64,000 nucleotides of DNA, taken from Priestia iocasae. Its GTDB lineage: Bacteria; Bacillota; Bacilli; Bacillales; Bacillaceae_H. Below are positions 28,548 to 36,588 of this stretch, in pieces. The stretch spans positions 518,190-582,189 of the forward strand of contig NZ_JAFBFC010000003.1 in assembly GCF_016909075.1 (NCBI RefSeq), written 5' to 3'. Numbering within the stretch: position 1 is the stretch's first letter; each line of letters opens with the position of its first letter. Made by a program: the position numbers and the translations under genes. The notes beneath the pieces were generated by a model that was not told where the DNA came from, did no database searches, and saw nothing but the letters and a program-made list of their open reading frames with translations.

Positions 28548-29343
28548 ATCGATTCTGAATGTATTCTTTTTGTACTTGTTCATGCAGCATGGAGTTTCCA
28601 ATAAACACACTGCTATTTTCTAGAATAGAAAGTGGCTTTCCATCTAAACTTGTCACTGTACCTCCTACTTCATGTACAAGAATCATTCCTGCTGCAAAAT
28701 CCCATGGTGCTAAGCGCATTGTAATATATGCATCTAGTCTACCTGCTGCTACATATGCAAGCTCAACAGCTGCTGACCCGTATGAACGTGTCCCTCGTAC
28801 TCGACGAACAAGTGGACCTAACACAGTAGGATCAATTCGTTTATTTTCTGTCACCCATGTTGCATTAAGACCAACAATTGCCTCTTCGATTGGAACAGGC
28901 TTTAACTTTGGCAAATGTATATCGTTCATATAAGCTCCTTGTCCTCGACGCGCATGATACATTTCATCATGAACAACATCATAAATTAGACCAATTTGCC
29001 CTACTCCCTCTTCAAAAATACCAACCGAAATAGCAAAGTTACGCTGTTGATGAACAAAATTCATGGTTCCATCAATTGGATCGATAACCCAAATAACCCC
29101 TTCTGTTGATTCGACTTTTTCTCCATATCCTTCTTCACCTAGAATACGATGAGTTGGAAATACTTCTTTAATTTTACCAATTAGAAATTGTTCCACTTCT
29201 TTATCCATATTTGTGACAAGGTCATTTGGATTTGATTTTGACTGAATCAACAATTCTGTACTGAATGATTCTTTTATCTTCTTCCCTGCTTCTGTTACCC
29301 ATTCCTTTGCATATGTATCAATTTTCTCCCAACTATGTTCCAT
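28546..29343 (-). CDS. suhB: Inositol-1-monophosphatase (YktC/SuhB)
   Basis: 265 residues. The metal-binding signatures are present: LGEEG, DPIDGTMNFVHQ and the C-terminal PWDFAAGMILVHEVGG. It dephosphorylates myo-inositol phosphate; the B. subtilis homologue also acts on NADP. The start at 29343 follows GAGGGGGC and gives the same length as B. subtilis YktC; the longer frame upstream is not supported. Confidence 0.93.
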   Translation of the reverse strand: MEHSWEKIDTYAKEWVTEAGKKIKESFSTELLIQSKSNPNDLVTNMDKEVEQFLIGKIKEVFPTHRILGEEGYGEKVESTEGVIWVIDPIDGTMNFVHQQRNFAISVGIFEEGVGQIGLIYDVVHDEMYHARRGQGAYMNDIHLPKLKPVPIEEAIVGLNATWVTENKRIDPTVLGPLVRRVRGTRSYGSAAVELAYVAAGRLDAYITMRLAPWDFAAGMILVHEVGGTVTSLDGKPLSILENSSVFIGNSMLHEQVQKEYIQNR

Positions 29344-29424
29344 GATTAAAGCCCCCTCGTCCATATGTATGTAATACAAGCTTAAAAAAATACGCGCTAT
29401 AAATCAAGTAACCATCCTTTTCAC

Positions 29425-29453
29425 AGAAAAAACGAACCTATAAAAAGGTTCGT
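29425..29453 (-). terminator. Terminator after ykzI
   Basis: A short CGAACC/GGTTCG stem followed on the minus strand by TTTTTT, just past the ykzI stop. Confidence 0.7.
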
Positions 29454-29461
29454 ATAGACTT

Positions 29462-29653
29462 CTATACATTCTGTAGTTTTACCATTTCTTGCCTCAATGT
29501 TTCAAGTTTTTGCTTACAAACGGTTTTCTTTTCTTCATTTTTTTCAATCATAGCGTCATAGAGAGTTGCTAATTCGTAATCTACTTCTAAGCGTAATACA
29601 GCAAGCCTTTTATTCCCATTTGCCTTTTTATACATATTTACCACTTGCTTCAT
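29462..29653 (-). CDS. ykzI: YkzI, small helical protein
   Basis: 63 residues, almost entirely predicted helix, rich in Lys and Glu, with the pattern RLEVDYELATLYDAMIEKNEEKK. The order suhB-ykzI-yktB is that of B. subtilis, which supports the symbol. AGAGGGGTG precedes the ATG. Function unknown. Confidence 0.75.
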   Translation of the reverse strand: MKQVVNMYKKANGNKRLAVLRLEVDYELATLYDAMIEKNEEKKTVCKQKLETLRQEMVKLQNV

Positions 29654-29913
29654 AAATTAAAACACCCCTCTTTCACTTTTTCACCTACATAAAAATTAAT
29701 TTTTAAAAAGACTAAATTTTCAGATATTTTTATTGATATATTCTATGTAGAAAGTCAAAATCATGCAACTAAATTGTGTGATTACCTAGAAAAAAATAAA
29801 AAGTACAACTTAGAGGATATCCACCTCGTTTAACCTAGCAAGTTGAATACGTGCAATTCAAGGGTTTAGTGTGTTAAACTTTTGCCATTAATATATTCCT
29901 ATCGGAGGTTTAC

Positions 29914-30543
29914 ATGACGTTTTCTGGATTTCACCAAGAAGATTTCAATGTGTTTCACATTGAAGGATTAGATGCACGAATGGAGGCAATCAAGTCTCAA
30001 ATACAACCCAAATTTGAAGAATTAGGACATTATTTCGCTCCCACTTTATCTGCACTATGTGGAGATGAAATGCATGTACATATCGCAAAACACGCAAGAC
30101 GGACCGTCAATCCACCAAATGATACATGGGTCGCCTTTGCCAATAGTAAAAGAGGCTATAAAAAACTCCCACACTTTCAGATTGGCTTATGGGAATCTCA
30201 TGTGTTCATTTGGTTTGCTGTTATCTATGAATCACCTATTAAAGAAACATTTGGATCGTTATTGCAACAAGAGATTAAACACATTCAACAATTAGTACCT
30301 TCTCATTTCGTTTGGTCGGCTGATCATACAAAGCCGGATGTACGAAAGATGAGGGATTTACAAACAGACGATTTACTTCAGTTGTTTAATCGCCTGCAAA
30401 CGATCAAAAAAGCAGAAATACTATGTGGGGTAAACATTCCAAAAGAACAAGCCGCTACGATGACAAGCGAAGAATGGATCAACACGATTGATGAGACGTT
30501 TCAAACCCTTAAGCCATTATATGAATTGGCAAAGCAAGGATAA
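29914..30543 (+). CDS. yktB: YktB (UPF0637, DUF1054)
   Basis: 209 residues starting [23 protein letters not shown], with the conserved [20 protein letters not shown] and [20 protein letters not shown] blocks of the YktB family. Soluble, function unknown. ATCGGAGG precedes the ATG. It has its own terminator and converges on yktA. Confidence 0.92.
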   Translation: MTFSGFHQEDFNVFHIEGLDARMEAIKSQIQPKFEELGHYFAPTLSALCGDEMHVHIAKHARRTVNPPNDTWVAFANSKRGYKKLPHFQIGLWESHVFIWFAVIYESPIKETFGSLLQQEIKHIQQLVPSHFVWSADHTKPDVRKMRDLQTDDLLQLFNRLQTIKKAEILCGVNIPKEQAATMTSEEWINTIDETFQTLKPLYELAKQG

Positions 30544-30549
30544 AATAAA

Positions 30550-30602
30550 GTGACGTGCCTTAAACGATTCTACTCTGACTTCGTTTAAGGCACGTCTTTT
30601 TT
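30550..30602. terminator. Bidirectional terminator between yktB and yktA
   Basis: A 16-base perfect stem (GACGTGCCTTAAACGA) with a 13-base loop and a T run, between convergent genes. Confidence 0.9.
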
Positions 30603-30873
30603 AGGTCATTTTAATTAAATTGCCAGAAGCAGATTCTTTTGCTTTTTTGATGGTGCGATATGAAGAATAACCACTTTGATCCTCAAAATCATTGCACATG
30701 GTTTTCTCTTCTGCTTTACTTGGCACAATTTCTTTAAAGCGACGATACACTTCCATAAGCTCATCTCGCTCAATTCCTTTTTCATAAGCCTTTTCAATGG
30801 CTTCAAAAAACTTTACCACATCAATAATTTCGTCGGTACTCCAGTCTATTGATATTGGGTATTGATATTCCAT
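30601..30873 (-). CDS. yktA: YktA (UPF0223)
   Basis: 90 residues beginning [19 protein letters not shown] with [19 protein letters not shown], diagnostic for UPF0223, a small soluble family of unknown function. The start at 30873 follows GGAGTGATAGAT; an earlier in-frame ATG lacks a site. It starts 27 bases after the nitronate monooxygenase-like gene's stop on the same strand. Confidence 0.92.
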   Translation of the reverse strand: MEYQYPISIDWSTDEIIDVVKFFEAIEKAYEKGIERDELMEVYRRFKEIVPSKAEEKTMCNDFEDQSGYSSYRTIKKAKESASGNLIKMT

Positions 30874-30899
30874 ATCTATCACTCCATACTTCATAACTT

Positions 30900-31874
30900 C
30901 TACGCACGGGTTGTAACAGATGCCCAGCGTCCAGCAACCTCTTCTGCTTCTTTTATCATTCGTTTAAATAGCTCTTCAACTGAAGGCACATCTTTAATCA
31001 TCCCCATAACTTGTCCAGCCCATGCAAATCCTTCATCTTGGTTTCCATTATAAATGTAGTTGCGATTGGCTTGTCCACTTATGTATTGTTTCAATTCTTC
31101 ATACGTAGCCTGGTTAGATTCTAGAGCTAATATTTGATCTGTAAATGAATTAGCGATGGCTCTAGCTGGTGCACCTAATGTGCGTTTAATTACTACTGTA
31201 TCATATTCGCTTCCATTGACAAGGGCTTGTTTGTAGGATTCATGAGCATGAACACATTCTTTTGTCGCAATAAATCGAGTGCCCATTTCAATTCCTTCGG
31301 CTCCTAAACTTAATGCAGCCATTAAACCTCTACCATCCCCAATTCCTCCCGAAGCAATAACTGGAATGGATACTGCATCAACCACTTGAGGAATTAAGAC
31401 AAATGTACCCGTGTCATTTTTCCCAAGATGGCCTCCACCTTCTTGTCCAACCACCATGACTGCGTCTGCACCAAGCTCTTCTGCTTTTTCAGCTTGTCTC
31501 CTTGCTGCGACAAGCACAAGCTTTTTCGTTTCTACTCCTTTTAACTGTTCGAAAATAGGCGCTGGATTTCCACCTGTCATCGTGACAACAGGGACGTTCT
31601 CTTCAATCGCTACTTCAAGCATGTGTTCAAATGGGCGCCCGTGCTGTCCGATTGCAAAATTGACACCGAATGGCTTAGCTGTCTTTTCACGTACTTTTTG
31701 AATCTCTTGTCGTAATGCTTCTGGAGAAGGCAATGACATCGCTGTAATTTGCCCTAGTCCTCCTGCATTAGAAACAGCAGCTGCTAAATCAGCATATGCT
31801 AAATAAGCCAGCCCACCTTGAATAATTGGATAATCAATGTTTAATAAGTTTGTCACACGTGTATTCCACTTCAT
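30900..31874 (-). CDS. FMN-dependent nitronate monooxygenase / FabK-like oxidoreductase
   Basis: 324 residues of the TIM-barrel 2-nitropropane dioxygenase family: [27 protein letters not shown] at the start, [10 protein letters not shown] with the likely catalytic histidine (about 148), and the FMN phosphate-binding [14 protein letters not shown] and [11 protein letters not shown]. Members detoxify alkyl nitronates or act as FabK enoyl-ACP reductases; I cannot choose between them. The ATG follows GAGGAGGAAAG. It is inserted between yktA and speA relative to B. subtilis. Its 5' region carries a 14-base tandem repeat. Confidence 0.85.
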   Translation of the reverse strand: MKWNTRVTNLLNIDYPIIQGGLAYLAYADLAAAVSNAGGLGQITAMSLPSPEALRQEIQKVREKTAKPFGVNFAIGQHGRPFEHMLEVAIEENVPVVTMTGGNPAPIFEQLKGVETKKLVLVAARRQAEKAEELGADAVMVVGQEGGGHLGKNDTGTFVLIPQVVDAVSIPVIASGGIGDGRGLMAALSLGAEGIEMGTRFIATKECVHAHESYKQALVNGSEYDTVVIKRTLGAPARAIANSFTDQILALESNQATYEELKQYISGQANRNYIYNGNQDEGFAWAGQVMGMIKDVPSVEELFKRMIKEAEEVAGRWASVTTRA

Positions 31875-31889
31875 CTTCTTTCCTCCTCA

Positions 31890-31934
31890 TTCTTTGTTCT
31901 TCTTTCTTTGTTCTTCTTTCTTTGTTCTTCTTTG
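31890..31934. repeat. 14-base tandem repeat upstream of the nitronate monooxygenase-like gene
   Basis: Three exact copies of TTCTTTGTTCTTCT (31890-31903, 31904-31917, 31918-31931) and three more bases of a fourth. It lies within 16-60 bases of the gene's start, between its ribosome binding site and any promoter. Confidence 0.95.
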
Positions 31935-31993
31935 TACATCACAATTTATCCTTTCTTTTTAGATAAAAATTTCTATGCAAAGCATACTAGAAA

Positions 31994-32002
31994 TGCTATA
32001 AT
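31994..32002 (+). promoter_or_regulatory. Extended -10 promoter for speA
   Basis: TGCTATAAT gives a perfect -10 with the TGn extension, about 130 bases ahead of the speA start. No good -35 is visible at 17 bases. Confidence 0.45.
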
Positions 32003-32130
32003 GCTTTTGTTTTATGTTTTCTTCATCATACATTTTTAAAAAAAGAAACGAAAAGACTTTTTATCACTGTTCAATACGTGATAAAAATGACATAATTATC
32101 ATTCAATTAGTAAAGAGGTGTATAACAAAA

Positions 32131-33612
32131 TTGTCAGATCAATTTACTACTCCATTATTCACAAAACTAGTCGAACATGCTAAAAATAACCCAACTCAAT
32201 TCCATATTCCTGGTCACAAAAAGGGCTCAGGTATGGATCCTGAATTCCGTCAATTTATCGGTGAAAATGCACTTTCTATCGATTTAATTAATATTGGTCC
32301 ATTAGATGATCTCCATCAGCCAAAAGGGATTATTAAAGAAGCCCAAGATTTAGCTGCCGCTGCCTTTGGTGCAGATCATACCTTCTTCTCTGTCCAAGGA
32401 ACAAGCGGTGCAATTATGACCATGGTTATGTCTGTTTGTGGACCTGGAGATAAAATTATTGTTCCACGTAATGTTCATAAATCCGTTATGAGCGCCATTG
32501 TGTTTTCTGGTGCAACACCTATTTTTATTCATCCAGAGATTGATCCGAATCTAGGTATTTCACATGGAATCACAACTGATTCTGTTGAGAAAGCACTTGA
32601 ACAACATCCTGATGCAAAAGGATTGCTTGTTATTAATCCAACTTACTTTGGAATTGCTGGTGATTTACAAAAGATTGTTGAAATCGCGCATTCCTATAAC
32701 ATACCGGTTTTAGTAGATGAAGCACATGGTGTTCATATTCACTTCCATGACGCTTTGCCACTATCAGCCATGCAAGCTGGTGCAGATATGGCAGCAACAA
32801 GTGTTCATAAATTAGGTGGGTCTATGACACAAAGTTCCATTTTAAATGTACGTGAAGGACTTGTATCACCAAAGCGTGTTCAATCTATTTTAAGTATGTT
32901 AACAACAACATCCACTTCTTATCTGTTACTGGCGTCACTAGATGTAGCACGTAAACGTCTAGCAACAGAAGGAAAAGTGCTAATTGACCAAGCAATTCGT
33001 TTAGCTGAATATGCTCGAACAGAAATTAATACGATTCCTCACTTACAATGTGTAGGTCGTGAAATTCTTGGCACAAAAGCAACTTATGACCTTGATCCAA
33101 CAAAGTTAATTATATCTGTATCTGACTTAGGTATTACAGGATATGATGTAGAGAAATGGCTACGTGAAAAATATAACATCGAAGTTGAAATGTCTGACTT
33201 ATACAATGTTCTTTGCATTATTACACCTGGAGATCGTGCAGAAGATATTGAAAAGCTTATTACAGCTTTAAGAGAGATTTCGACCGAATTTTATCATTTA
33301 TCTCAACAAGAAGATTCTCTTGAAGTACCAGTGTTACTTCCTAACATTCCAGTTCTTGCGCTTACACCTCGAGATGCTTTTTATGCAGAAACCGAAGTTG
33401 TACCGTTTGAAAAATCGGCAGGGCGTATTATTGCTGAGTTCATTATGGTTTATCCACCTGGTATTCCAATTTTCATTCCTGGAGAAATTATCACAGAAGA
33501 AAACTTAAATTATATTACTACAAATTTAAAAGCTGGCTTACCTGTTCAAGGTCCAGAAGATTTCGAATTAAAAACGCTTCGTGTTATTAAAGAACATAAA
33601 GCGATTAAATAA
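32131..33612 (+). CDS. speA: Arginine decarboxylase
   Basis: 493 residues of the PLP fold-I Orn/Lys/Arg decarboxylase group. QFHIPGHKKGSGMDPEF and ALSIDLINI lie near the N-terminus, DEAHGVHIHFH in the core, and the PLP-binding lysine in SVHKLGGSMTQ. It makes agmatine from arginine, the first step to putrescine and spermidine. I start it at TTG 32131, preceded by AAAGAGGTG, because homology begins there; the frame upstream has no similarity. Order pdhD-SR1-speA-yktA agrees with B. subtilis. Confidence 0.95.
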   Translation: MSDQFTTPLFTKLVEHAKNNPTQFHIPGHKKGSGMDPEFRQFIGENALSIDLINIGPLDDLHQPKGIIKEAQDLAAAAFGADHTFFSVQGTSGAIMTMVMSVCGPGDKIIVPRNVHKSVMSAIVFSGATPIFIHPEIDPNLGISHGITTDSVEKALEQHPDAKGLLVINPTYFGIAGDLQKIVEIAHSYNIPVLVDEAHGVHIHFHDALPLSAMQAGADMAATSVHKLGGSMTQSSILNVREGLVSPKRVQSILSMLTTTSTSYLLLASLDVARKRLATEGKVLIDQAIRLAEYARTEINTIPHLQCVGREILGTKATYDLDPTKLIISVSDLGITGYDVEKWLREKYNIEVEMSDLYNVLCIITPGDRAEDIEKLITALREISTEFYHLSQQEDSLEVPVLLPNIPVLALTPRDAFYAETEVVPFEKSAGRIIAEFIMVYPPGIPIFIPGEIITEENLNYITTNLKAGLPVQGPEDFELKTLRVIKEHKAIK

Positions 33613-33627
33613 CTAGAACCCTATGAA

Positions 33628-33676
33628 ACCCCTACACTTCATCCAGTAGACTGCTGAATGAAGTGTAGGGGTTTTC
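33628..33676. terminator. Terminator after speA
   Basis: A 15-base perfect stem (ACCCCTACACTTCAT) with a loop of 15 bases and T-rich tail, 15 bases after the speA stop. Confidence 0.88.
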
Positions 33677-33704
33677 TATATATAGTCCTCTCGTTTATAC
33701 ATAT

Positions 33705-33736
33705 ATAAAAAGCATGTAGCCCCTAGCTACATGCCT
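33705..33736 (-). terminator. Terminator of SR1
   Basis: A 9-base perfect stem (GCATGTAGC) with a 5-base loop; the minus-strand copy is followed by TTTTT. Confidence 0.85.
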
Positions 33737-33969
33737 CCCATCCCTGTTCATTATTCTTAGTCTAAATCTTCATCCATTGCTTTGCAGTCTTCACAGTCAC
33801 ATTTCCCGTATAATCTTGAAACCTTCTCATCTTCAAAATGTCCAATTGTACTGTTGCAAGTTTGACAAATAATTGTTCCCATATTTTAACTCCCCTTTGC
33901 TTATGTTTAGTGAACTATATGACGCTTTTAAGTGAAAAAGAAGTATTTTGTAAGCGTTTTATTCTTCTT
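33706..33969 (-). ncRNA. sr1: SR1 dual-function small RNA
   Basis: The stretch between a good sigma-A promoter (33976-34004) and a strong terminator (33705-33736) encodes the SR1P peptide and lies next to speA, the place SR1 occupies in Bacillus. In B. subtilis SR1 base-pairs with the ahrC mRNA and is repressed by CcpN in glycolytic growth. Predicted transcript about 260 bases; the 5' end is inferred from the -10 position. I have not tested the pairing to ahrC. Confidence 0.8.
33757..33882 (-). CDS. sr1P: SR1P, GapA-binding small peptide
   Basis: 41 residues: MGTIICQTCNSTIGHFEDEK, then VSRLYGKCDCEDCKA and an acidic end. The N-terminal CQxC and later CDCEDC cysteines, and the HFEDEKV core, match the SR1P family, which binds glyceraldehyde-3-phosphate dehydrogenase GapA in B. 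subtilis and promotes RNase J1 activity. RNase J1 is encoded in this window (45870-47537). GGGGAG lies 9 bases before the ATG. Too short for common gene finders. Confidence 0.88.
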   Translation of the reverse strand: MGTIICQTCNSTIGHFEDEKVSRLYGKCDCEDCKAMDEDLD

Positions 33970-33975
33970 GATATT

Positions 33976-34004
33976 ATAATATTATGTCACATTTGATTTG
34001 TCAA
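33976..34004 (-). promoter_or_regulatory. SR1 promoter
   Basis: TTGACA (33999-34004) and TATTAT (33976-33981) on the minus strand with a 17-base spacer, a near-consensus sigma-A promoter. Confidence 0.75.
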
Positions 34005-34027
34005 CAACTAATTAGTATGTCACATTT
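33983..34027 (-). promoter_or_regulatory. Two CcpN-type operator boxes
   Basis: The 12-mer AAATGTGACATA occurs twice on the minus strand, at 33983-33994 (inside the promoter spacer) and 34016-34027 (upstream of the -35), exactly 33 bases apart. TGTGACATACT in the distal copy fits the CcpN consensus TRTGHYATAYW fully; the proximal copy has one mismatch. Confidence 0.75.
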
Positions 34028-34155
34028 ATTTTTTTTTATTCTTTTCATGTGGTGATTTTCACAAAATTTATTGTGGTTTAATAAGTAGTAGGTAGTGATT
34101 CATTTCTACTTTAACGAATCTTTTGCAGTTACCTTTCGAGTAAACGCTCTAAAAA

Positions 34156-34183
34156 CAAAAAAACCACGAGCTACTCGTGGTTA
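34156..34183 (-). terminator. Terminator after the DUF1885 gene
   Basis: AACCACGAG/CTCGTGGTT with a 3-base loop and seven T on the minus strand, overlapping the stop codon. Confidence 0.85.
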
Positions 34184-34573
34184 TCTTTTATAGAAATACA
34201 TCACTCTACCATTAAACAAGTGTAATTCTGCTTCAAGTTTTTTCGCTAAAAACTTACATAGCTCATTTGCCTTTCCTTTATCTCCATTTGTAGCACTAGC
34301 AGGAAGTGTTATCTTGATGTATCCTCCGCTCTCTTCTTCTCCGATGCTCAAAATAAGGCCATAATATTTATCGTTTGTGCCTTTTAAATAAAAAGAAGTA
34401 TCTGTCTCTCTTATTTCATAAGGAAATGCAGATTGTGCATAAGTCCAATTAAGTTGTTCGCCTGTCTTAGTTGTTATTTCTTGATAATAGGCTAATAACG
34501 CTTTTACCTCATCCTTTGACATTCTTTGTTTAATTGATTTTGGTGCAAGCTTAATCACGGTAGACTGACTCAA
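34181..34573 (-). CDS. DUF1885-type Bacillus protein
   Basis: 130 residues, soluble, starting LSQSTVIKLAPKSIKQRMSKDEV, with YYQEITTKTGEQLNWTYAQSAFPY. I believe this is the DUF1885 family, which has no known function. The TTG start follows GGGAG by 8 bases. Nothing in the neighbourhood reveals a role. Confidence 0.7.
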   Translation of the reverse strand: MSQSTVIKLAPKSIKQRMSKDEVKALLAYYQEITTKTGEQLNWTYAQSAFPYEIRETDTSFYLKGTNDKYYGLILSIGEEESGGYIKITLPASATNGDKGKANELCKFLAKKLEAELHLFNGRVMYFYKR

Positions 34574-34634
34574 TCATCTCACTCCCCTTTGCTATCTCAC
34601 CTTTTATTTTTCTTCAGTTACCTACATAGATCAA

Positions 34635-35657
34635 TTAAAAGGTTTCCTTAATAATCTGTTGAACTTCCTCACTCTCTAACCCTTTCCAAAATAGGTCTCC
34701 TTTTATGAGTAAGTCCACATGCAAATGTAGCTCTGATTGATCTTTCTTTACTTCTCCACTTGTCCCAGAATTCCCTACTAGCCCAATGAATGTTTGTTGA
34801 TTAACAAGGCTTCCTACTTTCAAATCAGGAGAAACGGCGCTTAAATGAGCAAACCTTGCTTGAACGCCATTGTCATACTGAATCCAAACTTGCCTTCCTC
34901 TTAGCTTATCAAGAATATATGCAGGGGTTTTATTGGCTTGCTGACATAGCAATAAATCTTTTTCTCTTTCATTTACAGAAGAATATCCTTTGTAATCATG
35001 ATCAATGCGAACAATTTCACCTTTTCCCATTGCATAGACAGGGGTCTTTTCATTGATCATCATTCCTGCCGAATACGTATACCAATCTAACCCTTCATGA
35101 TATCCGTAACGATAAGCTCGATTTGCTCCAGGTATATGAGAAGCAAATGTATCTGCATGAGCACCTTTTAAAGGAGACGTTAATGATTGAAAATATTGTC
35201 GTACTTCCTCCACGCTATATGAGTGAGATGTCATCGTTTCTATTGTTTCAGTTGTCACTTGTGCTAATTTTTTGCTCACTCTGATAACATCACCTTGTAC
35301 TTGCATTTGTGTAGAAAGTTCATTTTCAAGAAACTCGATAGATAAAAAGGGGGTGTTATTCTGAATGATAAAAACATCTTTTTCAATCGCTAAGTAAGAC
35401 CCATTTTTCTGCATCACTGGTACTTGCTCGATAAATGTATATGTCACTTGTTCAAGTTGTATTTGCAACTGCTTATCAATTTGTTGGAAGTCATAATAGC
35501 TTCCTAATACAGAAAGATTTTGCGCATGAACATATGGCTTATTATTTATATACTCTATTTGAATAAATTGACCCTCTTTAGGTTCAGGACTTTTTAATAA
35601 AACAATAACGACGCTTGTACATATGAGTAAAATAGTAGCAACATAATAACGCTTCAA
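34635..35657 (-). CDS. Membrane-anchored M23 peptidase (LytM-type)
   Basis: 340 residues. One N-terminal membrane anchor (about 2-20), a beta-rich region that may mediate stalk or substrate contacts (20-165), then an M23/LytM domain with zinc ligands in YHEGLDWY (H and D) and the terminal HLHVDL. It probably cleaves peptidoglycan stem or cross-bridge peptides outside the membrane. The TTG at 35657 follows AAAGGA by 8 bases and gives a clean KRYYVATILLICTS anchor; the GTG at 35711 would add 18 residues without a good site. Confidence 0.78.
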   Translation of the reverse strand: MKRYYVATILLICTSVVIVLLKSPEPKEGQFIQIEYINNKPYVHAQNLSVLGSYYDFQQIDKQLQIQLEQVTYTFIEQVPVMQKNGSYLAIEKDVFIIQNNTPFLSIEFLENELSTQMQVQGDVIRVSKKLAQVTTETIETMTSHSYSVEEVRQYFQSLTSPLKGAHADTFASHIPGANRAYRYGYHEGLDWYTYSAGMMINEKTPVYAMGKGEIVRIDHDYKGYSSVNEREKDLLLCQQANKTPAYILDKLRGRQVWIQYDNGVQARFAHLSAVSPDLKVGSLVNQQTFIGLVGNSGTSGEVKKDQSELHLHVDLLIKGDLFWKGLESEEVQQIIKETF

Positions 35658-35764
35658 TGATTTATTCCTTTCCTCCATAGACAATTCCGTATCAGTATAG
35701 CCCTCTTTCACTCAACTTAATCTGTTAATTATGCTACAATGAAGTAAGACTTGAGGAGGAAAAA

Positions 35765-36097
35765 ATGAAAATTAGAAGTTATATTTTGATCTTTGTGACG
35801 AGTTTTATTTTTACAATCTTTACCCCTTTTATTTTTAATACGTACGTCGATAAAGTAACGGTTGGTGAGAAAGTTGCCTTTGGTGTTCCATTTCCGTTTG
35901 TTTTTCAACAGACTGAGACACCTTTTATGTCTTCATCTACTCCAATTGCCGTTACATTTAATAGCTATTTTAATGAACATGTTACGTTTTCTCTAATACC
36001 GTTTCTGTTGTCACTTGTCAGCAGTTTCTTTTTATTTTTAGCAATTAGCTACTTGTTTCAAAAACTATTCTCTTTTCGAATGGAACGAAATGAATAG
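35765..36097 (+). CDS. Small membrane protein, unknown
   Basis: 110 residues with two transmembrane helices (about 5-25 and 75-98) and a short extracytoplasmic loop. TGAGGAGG precedes the ATG. I recognise no family. It is divergent from the M23 peptidase gene and followed by a good terminator, so it is a genuine single-gene unit. Confidence 0.7.
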   Translation: MKIRSYILIFVTSFIFTIFTPFIFNTYVDKVTVGEKVAFGVPFPFVFQQTETPFMSSSTPIAVTFNSYFNEHVTFSLIPFLLSLVSSFFLFLAISYLFQKLFSFRMERNE

Positions 36098-36136
36098 AAG
36101 CATTTGGACGTTATAAACGTAACACTGAAATTATAA

Positions 36137-36171
36137 TAAAGCCGCTAGCAACCAGTTGCTAGCGGCTTTTA
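36137..36171. terminator. Bidirectional terminator
   Basis: A perfect 15-base stem (AAAGCCGCTAGCAAC) with only two unpaired bases, between convergent small membrane protein genes. Confidence 0.9.
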
Positions 36172-36180
36172 AATTCTACA

Positions 36181-36432
36181 TTAACTGCTCATAGCAATAA
36201 CCAACCATGCGATGCGCTGAAAAACAAAAAAGCTCAAAAATGTCATGACGGTGATTGAAAAAGCTATCTTCTTTCTCTTTAAAATGGTTTCTGCGACTAA
36301 GTAGGCTAAGTAGGCAAAGACAAAAAACAAAATCACTTTAGCAACAAACTGATCTCGATTCGAAATCATTTCGATGATGGTGTATCCACTCCAAATGATA
36401 AGCTGAATACACCAAACCATTGTCTTTATCAT
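36181..36432 (-). CDS. Small membrane protein, unknown
   Basis: About 83 residues with three transmembrane helices (IKTMVWCIQLIIWSGYTI; VILFFVFAYLAYLVAE; AFSITVMTFLSFFVF). Start taken as the ATG at 36432, after AGAAGGGAAAG; the GTG at 36474 adds 14 charged residues. No family recognised. Confidence 0.6.
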   Translation of the reverse strand: MIKTMVWCIQLIIWSGYTIIEMISNRDQFVAKVILFFVFAYLAYLVAETILKRKKIAFSITVMTFLSFFVFQRIAWLVIAMSS

Positions 36433-36540
36433 TAAGCTTCTTTCCCTTCTATCATTCCTATTTTTACTTTTCACTCATGATGAAGGGTCATTGAAAGTAT
36501 TTGTTACTTATATGTACGATGCATTTATTTCGCTTATACC

Positions 36541-36581
36541 CAAAAAAATCCCTTGTGTAGTAAACACAAGGGATTTTTTTA
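36541..36581 (-). terminator. Terminator of the pdh operon
   Basis: A 16-base stem (AAAAAATCCCTTGTGT) with a 5-base loop and T run on the minus strand, 8 bases after the pdhD stop. Confidence 0.92.
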
Positions 36582-36588
36582 TCATTTA

